The notes: generated by a model from the letters alone, not told the origin. 64,000 nucleotides of DNA from JBKBKC01 sp046294265 (GCA_046294265.1 JBKBKC010000008.1:124001-188000), one strand, 5' to 3'; positions 29,194 to 38,424 are shown, counted from the first letter of the stretch. Numbers and translations: made by a program.

Positions 29194-30270
29194 TCACTCC
29201 TCTGGCTGCAGCAGGGTAATTTCCCCCGCGATCTCCAGTTGCCGAACCGAAGCGATCACGGCTGACATTGCGGCCTCGGCGTCCCTCTCGCGCACGCGAC
29301 CGCGCGCGGCCATCTCTTCGCGCAGGCTTTGCGCCATGCGCTGCGACATGTTGCTCAGAAGGAACTCCGCCGCCGCGTTGGCATCGGGGTCCGAGATCGC
29401 GCCCGCCAATGCGGTCACCATCACCGGCAGGTCCACAAGCCGCACCACCTTGGGCACGTCGCGCGGGGCGAGACGGACGGGCAGATGGACGAAGGTGAAG
29501 ATCGCACGGCGCACTTCCGCGGCGAAACCGGCATCCTCGGCCTCCAGCCCCGCCAGCACCTGGTCGCGGGTGGCGGCGGGCGAGACGTTCAGGATGGCCC
29601 CTACCCGCTCCACCGGGCCTGTATCAAAGGCGTTCGGGGGCTGGCTGTCGAGTTGCTGCACGATGGCGATACCGATGCGGCGCACCGCCTCGGGGTCCAC
29701 GCTGCCGGTCATCGACACGGCATGGGTCACCCGCCGCGCCCGGTCGCCGGGCATCAGCGACAAGAGCTCCGCCGCTTTCGGCACAGGCAGCTTCGACAGC
29801 ATGACCGCCGCCACCTCAACGCTTTCCGCCTCGATCAGCGGCATCAGGCGTTCGGGGGCCAAGTTTGCGATGCGGTCCCAGGGGTCGGCCTTGGCCGAAG
29901 CGCCAGCGAGACGGCGCAAACGGCTGGCCGCATTGGGTGAAATGTGACCCGCCATCATCGACAGCGCGCCCTCTATCCCGCCGGGAAAGGACAGGCCCAC
30001 CTGTTCCAGTTCCGTGATGAATTCGTCCACAACCGCGCCCAGGGTCACACGGTCAACCAGCCGCATGTGACCCATCTGTTCAGTCAGGGCCGCCTGCATG
30101 TGTTCAGGAAGGCTCGCCAGCGGCAAAGGCGCGCCTTCAGCCAGCAGGAAACGCACGATCACGGCCGCTTTTTCACGAGGGCTGAGCATGCGCGCCGAGG
30201 GGGATGCGGCCCGGGCGGGCTGTGCCGGAACCCGGACCTGCAAGGGGGTGATACGCGCGAGTTCGGCCAT
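29194..30270 (-). CDS. fliG: Flagellar motor switch protein FliG
   Basis: 358 residues. The N-terminal domain starts LSPREKAAVIVRFLLAEGAPLP; the middle domain runs to about 235; the C-terminal torque domain includes FLLSNMSQRMAQSLREEMAARGRVRERD. The charged residues that meet the stator in E. coli (Arg, Asp-Asp, Arg) appear here as Arg, Glu-Glu, Arg. FliG forms the rotor switch ring with FliM and FliN on the MS ring. It stands alone with no other flagellar gene in the window. A CtrA-like box lies 54 bases upstream. Confidence 0.9.
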   Translation of the reverse strand: MAELARITPLQVRVPAQPARAASPSARMLSPREKAAVIVRFLLAEGAPLPLASLPEHMQAALTEQMGHMRLVDRVTLGAVVDEFITELEQVGLSFPGGIEGALSMMAGHISPNAASRLRRLAGASAKADPWDRIANLAPERLMPLIEAESVEVAAVMLSKLPVPKAAELLSLMPGDRARRVTHAVSMTGSVDPEAVRRIGIAIVQQLDSQPPNAFDTGPVERVGAILNVSPAATRDQVLAGLEAEDAGFAAEVRRAIFTFVHLPVRLAPRDVPKVVRLVDLPVMVTALAGAISDPDANAAAEFLLSNMSQRMAQSLREEMAARGRVRERDAEAAMSAVIASVRQLEIAGEITLLQPEE

Positions 30271-30325
30271 CTGAGCCTCCGATTCTGCCTGAGGGGCGGT
30301 TCGGAGGCAGCTTGGCCCGGCGCGG

Positions 30326-30340
30326 TTAACGCGCGCTGAA
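30326..30340 (-). promoter_or_regulatory. Candidate CtrA box upstream of fliG
   Basis: Minus strand TTCA-N7-TTAA followed by CC, one mismatch from the CtrA consensus TTAA-N7-TTAA(C). CtrA controls flagellar genes in alphaproteobacteria, so the location before fliG supports it. One short motif can arise by chance. Confidence 0.4.
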
Positions 30341-30342
30341 GG

Positions 30343-30510
30343 TCAGGAGGTGGGCTGGATCACGCAGGCCTGCGTGGCGGCGTCGAACACCTGGCCTTCG
30401 GCGCAGGCCGAGGCGGTGATGTTCATCGGCTTGCGGTCGCCGCAATAGGCAGCGGCGAGGCCGGGCGTCAGGGCCAGCGCGACGGCGGCCAGCGAAAGTT
30501 TGAGTTTCAT
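30343..30510 (-). CDS. Small secreted cysteine-containing protein
   Basis: 55-residue protein with a Sec signal (MKLKLSLAAVALALTPGLAAA) and a mature part of only about 34 residues with three cysteines (YCGDRKPMNITASACAEGQVFDAATQACV). The CAxGxxxDxxTxxC pattern is reminiscent of small chitin-binding (CBM14-like) modules, but I cannot confirm the relation. The ATG at 30510 was preferred because the signal begins there. It lies upstream of fliG on the same strand with 72 bases between. Confidence 0.65.
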   Translation of the reverse strand: MKLKLSLAAVALALTPGLAAAYCGDRKPMNITASACAEGQVFDAATQACVIQPTS

Positions 30511-30645
30511 TCGGGGCGTCCTTTGTGTCAGAGGTTCAGGTCCAACGGGCGCCGCGCAGGATATCCCACGCGTATCCACGCCTGAAAGATTAGCACGCCT
30601 GCCCGAAGGTCAAAGACATTTTGTTGCGCAGGCGTTCCGAGATGT

Positions 30646-31977
30646 TCACCCTTTCGTGTCCGTGCCCGCATTTTCGGCGCCGAAGACGCGGGCAAAGATC
30701 GTGTCAACATGTTTGGTGTGATATCCGAGATCGAATTTTTCGGCGACCTCGGTCGGCGTCAGCGCGGCGGTCACCTCCGGGTCGGCCAGCAATTCGGTCT
30801 GAAAATCGGCCCCCGCCTCCCAAACCTTCATCGCGTTCCTCTGCACGAGGCGATAGGCATCCTCACGGCTGACGCCCGCTTGGGTGAGGGCCAGAAGCAC
30901 CCGCTGGCTCATCACCAGACCGCGGAAGCGGTTCATGTTGGCCAGCATGTTGGCCGGATAGATCACCAGCCTTTCCACGAGACCCGCCAGCCGGTGCAGC
31001 GCGAAATCGAGCGTGATTGTCGCGTCAGGCCCGATCGTCCGCTCCACCGAGGAATGACTGATGTCGCGCTCGTGCCAGAGCGTCACATTCTCCATCGCCG
31101 GGATCACCGCCATCCGCACCAGCCGCGCAAGGCCCGTCAGGTTTTCCGACAGCACTGGATTGCGCTTGTGCGGCATGGCGCTGCTGCCCTTCTGGCCGGG
31201 GGAAAAGAACTCCTCGGCCTCCAGAACCTCGGTGCGCTGCATGTGGCGGATTTCGGTGGCGATATTCTCGATGGAACTGGCGATGACGCCGAGGGTGGCG
31301 AAGAACATCGCGTGGCGGTCGCGGGGAATGACCTGAGTGCTGATCGGTTCGGGGATAAGGCCCATCTGCGCGCAGACATGCGCCTCAACGCGCGGGTCGA
31401 TGTTGGCGAAGGTGCCGACGGCGCCAGAGATGGCCCCGGTGGCGACCTCAGCGCGTGCGTTCACCAGGCGGGCGCGGTTGCGAGCCATCTCGGCGTAGAA
31501 GCGTGCGAAGGTGAGGCCCATGGTGGTGGGTTCGGCGTGGATGCCGTGGCTGCGGCCGATGCGCGGGGTGTCCTTGTGTTCCAACGCGCGGGCCTTCAGG
31601 GCGGCCAGCACGCGGTCGAGACCCGCCAGCAGCAGGTCCGACGCGCGCACCAGCTGGATGTTCAACGTCGTGTCCAGCACGTCCGAGCTGGTCATGCCTT
31701 GATGGACGAAGCGCGCGGCATCCGCCCCGATGATTTCGGCCAGATGAGTGAGGAAGGCGATGACATCGTGCTTGGTGACGGCCTCGATCTCGTCGATGCG
31801 GGCCACGTCGAATGGGGTGTCCTTGGCTTGCCACACGGCGGCGGCGTTTTCCTGCGGGATCACGCCAAGGGCCGCCTGCGCATCGCAGGCATGGGCCTCG
31901 ATCTCGAACCAGATGCGGAACTTGGTTTCGGGCGACCAGAGGGCGACCATCTCGGGGCGGGAATAGCGGGGGATCAT
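30646..31977 (-). CDS. purB: Adenylosuccinate lyase
   Basis: 443-residue fumarase/aspartase-superfamily enzyme that cleaves SAICAR and adenylosuccinate in purine synthesis. Seen: YSRPEMVALWSPETKFRIW start, QGMTSSDVLDT, the histidine motif RSHGIHAEPTTMG, and the signature GSSAMPHKRNP with the mobile catalytic serine. Start ATG 31977 has a strong AAAGGAGG ribosome site. Single gene, convergent with nothing close and divergent from a TetR gene. Confidence 0.96.
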   Translation of the reverse strand: MIPRYSRPEMVALWSPETKFRIWFEIEAHACDAQAALGVIPQENAAAVWQAKDTPFDVARIDEIEAVTKHDVIAFLTHLAEIIGADAARFVHQGMTSSDVLDTTLNIQLVRASDLLLAGLDRVLAALKARALEHKDTPRIGRSHGIHAEPTTMGLTFARFYAEMARNRARLVNARAEVATGAISGAVGTFANIDPRVEAHVCAQMGLIPEPISTQVIPRDRHAMFFATLGVIASSIENIATEIRHMQRTEVLEAEEFFSPGQKGSSAMPHKRNPVLSENLTGLARLVRMAVIPAMENVTLWHERDISHSSVERTIGPDATITLDFALHRLAGLVERLVIYPANMLANMNRFRGLVMSQRVLLALTQAGVSREDAYRLVQRNAMKVWEAGADFQTELLADPEVTAALTPTEVAEKFDLGYHTKHVDTIFARVFGAENAGTDTKG

Positions 31978-32085
31978 CGGGGCCTCCTTTGGGCGGGGCG
32001 TTCCGGGGGCGATTAGACTGCGAGGGGCAAGGGCGCAAGGGAGGCAGGCCTTGCGCGGCCCTGCGCGAGTTTCTAGGCTGCAAGG

Positions 32086-32661
32086 ATGGATGGACCGCAT
32101 GCCCCCGAGAAAATCCGACTGACCCGCGACGACTGGATCGCCGCAGGGTTTCGCGCGCTTCTTGCCGAGGGGCCGGGGGGGATCAGGGTTGAGGCCATCG
32201 CCCGCGAGATCGGCACGACCAAGGGATCGTTCTACTGGCATTTCAAGGATGTCCCAGACCTGCGCGCGGCGATGCTGGCGCTGTGGGAGGCCGAGGCGGT
32301 GGCCGTGTCCGCGCTAGAACCAGACCTGCCCGCCCGGCGGCGCGTGATGGCGCTTGTCGATCTGGTGTCGGCTGCGGCGGGGGAGGCCGGGGCCCCGGTG
32401 GCCGCCGAGCCCGCGATCCGCGACTGGGCGCGGGGAGATGCGGAGGCACGGGGCGCAGTCGCGCGGCTGGATGCGGCGCGGATCGCCGATCTGCGCGGGT
32501 TCCTGACCGAGGCCGGGCTGGGGGCGGCGGCGGCGGCGCGCGGGGCGGTGACGCTCTCGGCCGCGATCATCGGCTTTGCGGCGTTGCGCGGGACGGCAGG
32601 GACGGACATGCGGCGCGACCTTGCCGCGCTGGCGCGGGCGGTGCTGGACGGGCGGCTGTAG
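32086..32661 (+). CDS. TetR family transcriptional regulator
   Basis: 191 residues. The N-terminal TetR DNA-binding domain is clear (DWIAAGFRALLAEGPGGIRVEAIAREIGTTKGSFYWHFKD, with the helix-turn-helix at about 35-60). The C-terminal ligand domain is Ala-rich and gives no ligand clue. It is divergent from purB (108 bases apart) and ends exactly where the convergent gluQ gene ends (TAG next to CTA). Its target is unknown; self-regulation through the shared purB gap is plausible. Confidence 0.9.
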   Translation: MDGPHAPEKIRLTRDDWIAAGFRALLAEGPGGIRVEAIAREIGTTKGSFYWHFKDVPDLRAAMLALWEAEAVAVSALEPDLPARRRVMALVDLVSAAAGEAGAPVAAEPAIRDWARGDAEARGAVARLDAARIADLRGFLTEAGLGAAAAARGAVTLSAAIIGFAALRGTAGTDMRRDLAALARAVLDGRL

Positions 32662-33525
32662 CTACGCCAGCCCGACCATGCGGCGGATGTCGTCGGGTGT
32701 GGCCCCCTCGGCGCGGTATTTCGACAGGGCGCGTGCATCGTCGCGCTTGGCCAGGCGGCGGCCCATATCGTCGCGGATCAGGCGGTGGTGGTGATATGAG
32801 GGGGTTTGCAGGCCCAGCAGGCGTTGCAGCAGGACGTGGATCGCCGTGGCCTCAAAGAGATCCTCGCCCCGCACCACATGGGTGATGCCCTGCGCCGCGT
32901 CGTCCAGCACAACGGACAGGTGGTAGGAGGTGCCAAAATCGCGGCGGGCCAGCACGATGTCGCCGATGAGGTTGGGGTAGTCACGCGCGGGGGGGGCGAC
33001 CCCGCCCTGGTGCTCCGGGCCGGTTTCCGTGAAGCGCAGCCCTTCGGCAGACACTGGCGCCCGCAGGGCCGCCGCCATGTCCAGCCGCAGGTGCGCGTTG
33101 ACAGGGCGCACGCCCGCCGCTCGCGGTCCGGCCCGGCAGGTGCCTGGATAGACAGGGCCATCCGGGCCGTGGTGGGGCGCGCCCTCCTGCGGGGCGCTCA
33201 AAGCGGCGTCGATGTCGCGGCGGGTGCAGGTGCAGGGGTAGAGCAGGCCCTGTGACCAGAGCGTGTCGAGGGCCGCGCCATAGGCGGGCATCCGGTCGGA
33301 CTGGCGCATCGGCTGGCCGTCCCACGCAATGCCCAGCCAGCGCAGATCGTCTACCAGGCGCGCCTCCCACTCCGGTTTGCTGCGCTGCGGGTCGATATCC
33401 TCGATGCGCAGCAGGAACCGCCCCCCCGCCGCTCGCGCCATGTCATGCGCCAGCATCGCGGAATAGGCATGGCCAAGGTGCAAGGGCCCCGTGGGCGAGG
33501 GGGCGAATCGGGTTACGACAGCCAT
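32662..33525 (-). CDS. gluQ: Glutamyl-Q tRNA(Asp) synthetase
   Basis: 287-residue GluQRS, a shortened glutamyl-tRNA synthetase without the anticodon-binding domain. It attaches glutamate to queuosine at position 34 of tRNA(Asp). The HIGH-like motif is PSPTGPLHLGHA (residues 9-20), the zinc-site cysteines are in YPCTCTRRDI and YPGTC, and the KMSKR equivalent is GRRLAKRDDA. Start ATG 33525 lies inside the end of trmFO (13-base overlap), so both tRNA modification genes are co-translated. Confidence 0.92.
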   Translation of the reverse strand: MAVVTRFAPSPTGPLHLGHAYSAMLAHDMARAAGGRFLLRIEDIDPQRSKPEWEARLVDDLRWLGIAWDGQPMRQSDRMPAYGAALDTLWSQGLLYPCTCTRRDIDAALSAPQEGAPHHGPDGPVYPGTCRAGPRAAGVRPVNAHLRLDMAAALRAPVSAEGLRFTETGPEHQGGVAPPARDYPNLIGDIVLARRDFGTSYHLSVVLDDAAQGITHVVRGEDLFEATAIHVLLQRLLGLQTPSYHHHRLIRDDMGRRLAKRDDARALSKYRAEGATPDDIRRMVGLA

Positions 33526-34841
33526 TCCGTGAACGCGGCCTTGGCGCGGTCGGTATAAACCTTGTAGCGGTCCTTGCGGCCCCGGCGGCCGCCCTTGGCC
33601 TCGATGGGGGGGAAGAGGCCGAAGTTCACGTTCATCGGCTGGAAGGTCTTTGCATCCGCGCCCCCGGTGATGTGGGTGACCAGCGCCCCCATGGCGGTGT
33701 CGGGCGGGGGCGGGGGCAGGTCGCGCCCGAGGATCTCGGCCGCCGCCATCCGGCCCGCGAGCAGGCCCATGGCGGCGCTTTCCACATAGCCCTCCACCCC
33801 CGTCACCTGGCCCGCAAAGCGCAGGCAAGGCCGAAGGCGCAGGCGCATCCGGTCATCGAGCAGCGTGGGCGAGTTGATGAAGGTGTTGCGGTGGATGCCG
33901 CCGAGGCGGGCAAAGGATGCCTGCGCCAGCCCCGGAATGCGTCGGAAAACATCGACTTGCGCGCCGTGCTTCATCTTGGTCTGAAAGCCCACCATATTGA
34001 ACAGCGTGCCCAGCTTGTTGTCGCGGCGCAGCTGCACCACGGCATAGGGCTTCATCGGGTTGTGCGGGTTGGTCAGGCCAACCGGCTTCATCGGGCCAAA
34101 GCGCAGCGTCTCGCGCCCGCGTTCGGCCATCACCTCAATGGGCAGGCAGCCGTCGAAATAACCCGCCGTCTCGCCCGCGTGGAACTGGGTCTTGTCGGCC
34201 GCCAGAAGGGCATCGATGAAGCCCTCGTATTGCGCGCGGTCCAGGGGGCAGTTGATATAGGCGGTTTGTTCCTCGACCGTCTCGCCCTTGTCGTATCGGC
34301 TCTGCATCCAGGCCACGTCCATGTCGATGGTGTCGGCATGGACGATGGGGGCGATGGCGTCGAAGAACGCCAGATGCTCGGCGCCGGTCACCGCACGGAT
34401 GCTTTCGGCCAGCGCGCCAGAGGTCAGCGGGCCGGTGGCCACGATCCAGTGTCCGGATGAAGGAAGCTCTGCAACCTCCTCACCCACCACGGAAATCAGC
34501 GGGTGTGCATGGATCGCTGCGGTGACCGAGGCGGCAAAGGGATCGCGGTCCACCGCCAATGCGCCGCCTGCAGGCAGCCTATGCCGGGTCGCCATGTCCA
34601 TGATGATCCCCCCCGCCGAACGCATTTCCCAATGCAAGAGGCCCACGGCGTTCCTCTCATCATCATCCGAGCGGAAGGAGTTGGAGCAGACCATTTCCGC
34701 CAGATCGCCGGTGCGGTGCGCGAAGGTGCCGACCGCCGGGCGCATTTCGTGGATGACCACGGGCACGCCCATGGATGCCGCCTGCCAGGCGGCCTCGGCC
34801 CCCGCCATGCCGCCGCCGATGATATGCAGCGTTTCGGTCAT
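33513..34841 (-). CDS. trmFO: Folate-dependent tRNA (uracil-54-C5)-methyltransferase, TrmFO
   Basis: 442-residue flavoprotein (formerly Gid) that makes ribothymidine at position 54 of tRNA using methylenetetrahydrofolate and FADH2. FAD-binding GGGMAGAEAAWQAA is at residues 9-22. Conserved VCSNSFRSDDDE, AYINCPLDRAQYEGF (catalytic cysteine region), and GYFDGCLPIEVMA are present. The ATG at 34841 lies one base after the stop of the 98-residue gene. Middle gene of the gyrA-orf98-trmFO-gluQ overlap chain. Confidence 0.95.
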   Translation of the reverse strand: MTETLHIIGGGMAGAEAAWQAASMGVPVVIHEMRPAVGTFAHRTGDLAEMVCSNSFRSDDDERNAVGLLHWEMRSAGGIIMDMATRHRLPAGGALAVDRDPFAASVTAAIHAHPLISVVGEEVAELPSSGHWIVATGPLTSGALAESIRAVTGAEHLAFFDAIAPIVHADTIDMDVAWMQSRYDKGETVEEQTAYINCPLDRAQYEGFIDALLAADKTQFHAGETAGYFDGCLPIEVMAERGRETLRFGPMKPVGLTNPHNPMKPYAVVQLRRDNKLGTLFNMVGFQTKMKHGAQVDVFRRIPGLAQASFARLGGIHRNTFINSPTLLDDRMRLRLRPCLRFAGQVTGVEGYVESAAMGLLAGRMAAAEILGRDLPPPPPDTAMGALVTHITGGADAKTFQPMNVNFGLFPPIEAKGGRRGRKDRYKVYTDRAKAAFTEWLS

Positions 34842-34842
34842 C

Positions 34843-35139
34843 CTACCCCCGGTAAAGCCCTGCGCGTTGCCCCGCGACAAAGGCCGCAGCGTCGGTCACG
34901 TCAAGGCCAAGTTCCGCAGCCTTCAGGAAAAACCCTTGTGCCGGCATCCCTTGCGACAATCGGCCCTCGCACAGTGCGGCGCGCAAGGGCCGACCGGCGG
35001 CGGCGTCGGCCTCCATCAGCGCCTCCAGCGCCGCCGTCAATTCGCCCATCCGCCAGCCCAGATCGCGGGCCAGCGCGCCGTAGGTGACGGTGCCGCCTGT
35101 GGCTGCGAGGGCCGCCAGCCGCGCCTCAAGCGGGGTCAT
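34843..35139 (-). CDS. Conserved 98-residue protein, winged-helix-like, unknown function
   Basis: The first half (MTPLEARLAALAATGGTVTYGALARDLGWRMGELTAALEALMEADAAAG) looks like a small helix-turn-helix or winged-helix unit. The second half has RLSQGMPAQGFFLKAAELGLD, a motif like LPxxGFFxxAxxLG known from small uncharacterised proteobacterial proteins. The ATG at 35139 lies inside the end of gyrA (14-base overlap), so it should be translationally coupled to gyrase subunit A. No function can be assigned. Confidence 0.7.
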   Translation of the reverse strand: MTPLEARLAALAATGGTVTYGALARDLGWRMGELTAALEALMEADAAAGRPLRAALCEGRLSQGMPAQGFFLKAAELGLDVTDAAAFVAGQRAGLYRG

Positions 35140-37837
35140 CGCCCTGTTCGGCGACGCGGGCGACCGAGACCACACGCTCGTCCCTGCCGGTGTTGAACAC
35201 CTTCACTCCGCCCGCGCTGCGAGAGCGGAAGCTGATCTGCGCCACCGGCACCCGGATCGACTGGCCGGTGGAGGTGGCCAGCATGATCTGGTCGGAGGTC
35301 TCGACCGGGAACGAGGCCACGAGCGGGCCGCCACGCATCGCACCGTCCATCGCCTTGACGCCCATGCCGCCTCGACCCCGAACGGGATAATCGTGGCTGG
35401 ACGACAGCTTGCCTGTGCCGGTTGAGGTGATCGTGAGGATCAGATCCTCCGCCGCCGACATCTGCGCATAGCGTTCCAGCGACAATTCCCCGGCCTCGAC
35501 GCTCTCCTCGTCGTCGGCTTCCTCGTCGGGGGCCCCGGCCATCAAACGGCGTTGTTTCAGATAGGCCGCGCGTTCGGCGGGGTCGGCCTCGAAATGCCGG
35601 ATGATCGCCATCGACACCACGCGGTCGCCTGGGGCAAGCCGGATGCCGCGCACGCCGGTCGAGCCTCGGCTCTTGAATACACGGATCTCGGTGGTGGAAA
35701 AGCGGATGGCACGACCAAGGGCGGTGACAAGCATCACGTCGTCGGTGTCATCCGCGATGGCGGCATTCACCAGCGTCACGCCGGTCGGCAGGTTCATCGC
35801 GATCTTGCCGTTGCGCTTGACGTTGGTGAAGTCGGACAGGTCGTTCTGGCGCACGTCGCCGTCGGAGGTGGCAAAGACGATCTGCAGTGCATCCCATTCC
35901 TCCTCTGGCACGTCCACGGGCATGAGGGCGGCGATGCTGACACCCTGCTGGATGGGCAGGATGTTCACGATGGCCTTGCCGCGCGCGTTGCGCCCCGCCA
36001 TGGGCAGGCGCCAGGTCTTCATCTTGTAGACCATGCCATCGGTCGTGAAGAACAAGAGCCACGTGTGCGTGTTGGCAACGAAAAGCGTCGTCACCACATC
36101 GTCTTCCTTGGTGGACATGGAGGCAAGTCCCTTGCCGCCGCGGTTCTGCGCGCGGAATTCGGCAAGCGGCGTGCGCTTGATGTAGCCGCCGGAGGTGATG
36201 GTCACGACCATATCCTCGCGCTCGATGAGGTCCTCATCCTCCATGTCGCCCGACCAGTCGAGGATCTCGGTGCGGCGGGGAACAGCAAACAGGGCCTTCA
36301 CCTCGGCCAGTTCCTCGGCGATGATCGCCATGATCCGTTCCCGGCTGGCAAGAATGGCCAGATAGTCCTTGATCCGGCTCGCCAATTCGGCAAGCTCGTC
36401 GGTCACCTCCTTGACGCCCAGGGCGGTCAGACGTTGCAGGCGCAAATCGAGGATCGCGCGGGCCTGCACTTCGGACAGGTTGTAGGTGCCATCCTCGTTG
36501 ATGCGGTGGCTCGGGTCGTCGATCAGCATGATGTAATCGGCGATGTCCTGCGCGGGCCAGCGGCGGGTCATCAGTTTTTCGCGCGCCTCCGCTGCATCGG
36601 CAGAGGCGCGGATGGTGCGCACCACCTCATCGACATTGGAAACGGCCACCGCCAGACCGCAAAGGATATGGCTGCGCTCGCGTGCGCGCCGAAGCTCATA
36701 GGCCGTGCGGCGCGAGACGACATCTTCGCGGAAGGCAATGAAATGCGTGAGGAAATCGCGAAGCGTAAGCTGTTCGGGCCGGCCCCCGTTCAGCGCCAGC
36801 ATGTTGCAGCCGAAATGCACCTGCATCGGCGTAAAGCGGAAAAGCTGGTTCAGCACAACATCGGCCGTCGCATCGCGCTTGAGTTCCACCACAACGCGCA
36901 CGCCGATCCGGTCGGATTCGTCGGCCACATGGCTGATCCCCTCGATCCGCTTGTCGCGCACCGCATCCGCGATGCGCTCGACCATGGTGGATTTGTTCAC
37001 CTGATAGGGGATCTCGTCCACGATGATGGCGAAACGGTCCTTGCGGATTTCCTCGACATGCGTTTTTGCCCGGATCACCACCGACCCGCGCCCCTCCAGA
37101 TAGGCCTTGCGCGCGCCGGAGCGGCCGAGGATCAGGCCACCGGTGGGAAAGTCCGGGGCGGGGATGATCTCCATCAGCGCCTCGGAGGACAGGTCCGGGT
37201 TGGCCATCAGGGCGAGGGTGGCGTCGATCACCTCGCCCAGGTTGTGGGGCGGGATGTTGGTGGCCATGCCGACGGCGATGCCGCCCGCGCCGTTGACCAG
37301 CATGTTGGGAAAGCGGGCCGGCAGCACCGTGGGCTCGCGGTCCTTGCCGTCGTAATTGTCCTGGAAATCGACGGTGTCCTTGTCGATATCGGCCAGCAGG
37401 AACCCGGCAGGCTTGTCCATGCGCACTTCGGTATAGCGCATGGCGGCGGGGTTGTCGCCGTCCATCGAGCCGAAATTCCCTTGCCCGTCAAGGAGTTTCA
37501 AGGACATGCTGAACGGCTGCGCCATCCGCACGAGGGCATCGTAAATCGCAGAGTCGCCATGCGGGTGATACTTGCCCATCACGTCGCCCACGGGGCGGGC
37601 GGACTTGCGATAGGGCTTGTCGTGGGTGTTTCCGGTTTCGTGCATTGCATACAGAATGCGCCGATGCACAGGTTTTAACCCGTCGCGCAGGTCGGGGATG
37701 GCGCGGCTGACGATCACCGACATGGCATAGTCGAGATAGGCCGTCTTCATCTCTGCGGCGATGTCGATCTGCGGCCCGGCATGGGCCATGCGCGGGGTTT
37801 CACCTTTATCGTCAATATCTTCCGGGGTGTCGCTCAT
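35126..37837 (-). CDS. gyrA: DNA gyrase subunit A
   Basis: 903 residues. Breakage-reunion domain with catalytic tyrosine in AAMRYTEVRM; quinolone-pocket sequence KYHPHGDSAIYDALVRMAQ keeps the Ser and Asp equivalent to E. coli 83 and 87, the susceptible form. The GyrA box of the C-terminal wrapping domain is QNRGGKG. Several acidic inserts occur in the C-terminal pinwheel (DEEADDEESVEAGE), lengthening it relative to E. coli. First gene of a chain with orf98, trmFO and gluQ. Confidence 0.97.
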   Translation of the reverse strand: MSDTPEDIDDKGETPRMAHAGPQIDIAAEMKTAYLDYAMSVIVSRAIPDLRDGLKPVHRRILYAMHETGNTHDKPYRKSARPVGDVMGKYHPHGDSAIYDALVRMAQPFSMSLKLLDGQGNFGSMDGDNPAAMRYTEVRMDKPAGFLLADIDKDTVDFQDNYDGKDREPTVLPARFPNMLVNGAGGIAVGMATNIPPHNLGEVIDATLALMANPDLSSEALMEIIPAPDFPTGGLILGRSGARKAYLEGRGSVVIRAKTHVEEIRKDRFAIIVDEIPYQVNKSTMVERIADAVRDKRIEGISHVADESDRIGVRVVVELKRDATADVVLNQLFRFTPMQVHFGCNMLALNGGRPEQLTLRDFLTHFIAFREDVVSRRTAYELRRARERSHILCGLAVAVSNVDEVVRTIRASADAAEAREKLMTRRWPAQDIADYIMLIDDPSHRINEDGTYNLSEVQARAILDLRLQRLTALGVKEVTDELAELASRIKDYLAILASRERIMAIIAEELAEVKALFAVPRRTEILDWSGDMEDEDLIEREDMVVTITSGGYIKRTPLAEFRAQNRGGKGLASMSTKEDDVVTTLFVANTHTWLLFFTTDGMVYKMKTWRLPMAGRNARGKAIVNILPIQQGVSIAALMPVDVPEEEWDALQIVFATSDGDVRQNDLSDFTNVKRNGKIAMNLPTGVTLVNAAIADDTDDVMLVTALGRAIRFSTTEIRVFKSRGSTGVRGIRLAPGDRVVSMAIIRHFEADPAERAAYLKQRRLMAGAPDEEADDEESVEAGELSLERYAQMSAAEDLILTITSTGTGKLSSSHDYPVRGRGGMGVKAMDGAMRGGPLVASFPVETSDQIMLATSTGQSIRVPVAQISFRSRSAGGVKVFNTGRDERVVSVARVAEQGDDPA

Positions 37838-37882
37838 ATGTCGCGCGCGTCCTTCGCCGGGGGTCTAGATCGTGGTGGAGGC

Positions 37883-37911
37883 GTTATAGACCATACCGGA
37901 TATGGGGGCAA
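37883..37911 (-). promoter_or_regulatory. Candidate sigma-70 promoter of gyrA
   Basis: Minus strand TTGCCC (37911-37906), 17-base spacer, TATAAC (37888-37883). The -10 matches five of six consensus positions. The start would fall about 40 bases before the gyrA ATG. Confidence 0.6.
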
Positions 37912-38029
37912 TGCGGCCCGCGGCGCGACGCTGTCAGCCATTTGAGAGGAGTGCCAACATATTGTTTTCGTTGAACCTTAAACCGATTCGCGCATCATCT
38001 GTAACGGCAGCATGACGAAAGGAGGCCCC

Positions 38030-38299
38030 ATGCCCGCGACCGAGACTGAACTGATGCTGAAAGGCTATGGCCTGACCACCGCCGAGATATTCTACCGGAT
38101 GCCGGATTATCGCAGCGTTCTCAATACCTTCGTCTGGCAGGACTATGATCTGGCGCCTGACCATCCGAAGCTGTTCGAGTTCATCGAGTTCTGGCAGGAC
38201 AAGATCGAAGGCCCGCTGCATTCCATCCGCTTCACCCATCGCAAGCTGATCGGCCCGGGCGAGTGGCGCAATGTGGTGGGCGAGTTGCGGCTGCACTGA
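38030..38299 (+). CDS. Usg family protein
   Basis: 89-residue member of the Usg family, small soluble proteins found in alphaproteobacteria, first named for a gene upstream of a phosphoribosyl anthranilate isomerase locus; no biochemical role is established. Conserved text: LMLKGYGLTTAEIFYRMPDYRSVLNTFVWQDYDLAPDHPKLFEFIEFW. ATG at 38030 is preceded by AAAGGAGG, an excellent ribosome site. Monocistronic, divergent from gyrA. Confidence 0.88.
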   Translation: MPATETELMLKGYGLTTAEIFYRMPDYRSVLNTFVWQDYDLAPDHPKLFEFIEFWQDKIEGPLHSIRFTHRKLIGPGEWRNVVGELRLH

Positions 38300-38424
38300 C
38301 GGCCGCCCGCAGCCGTCCCGCGCGCGTCGGTTTTGCGTCGGGTATCCGTCCCGACAGGCCGTGACGGACGCAACGCGTTTGTGCAACGCCCCCGGGCGCG
38401 TGCGGCGACCGGGGGCGGGCGATG

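Noticed and set aside
35552..37678. 708-codon open frame on the plus strand
   Set aside because: Antisense to gyrA; His/Gly/Asp-rich shadow with no domain.
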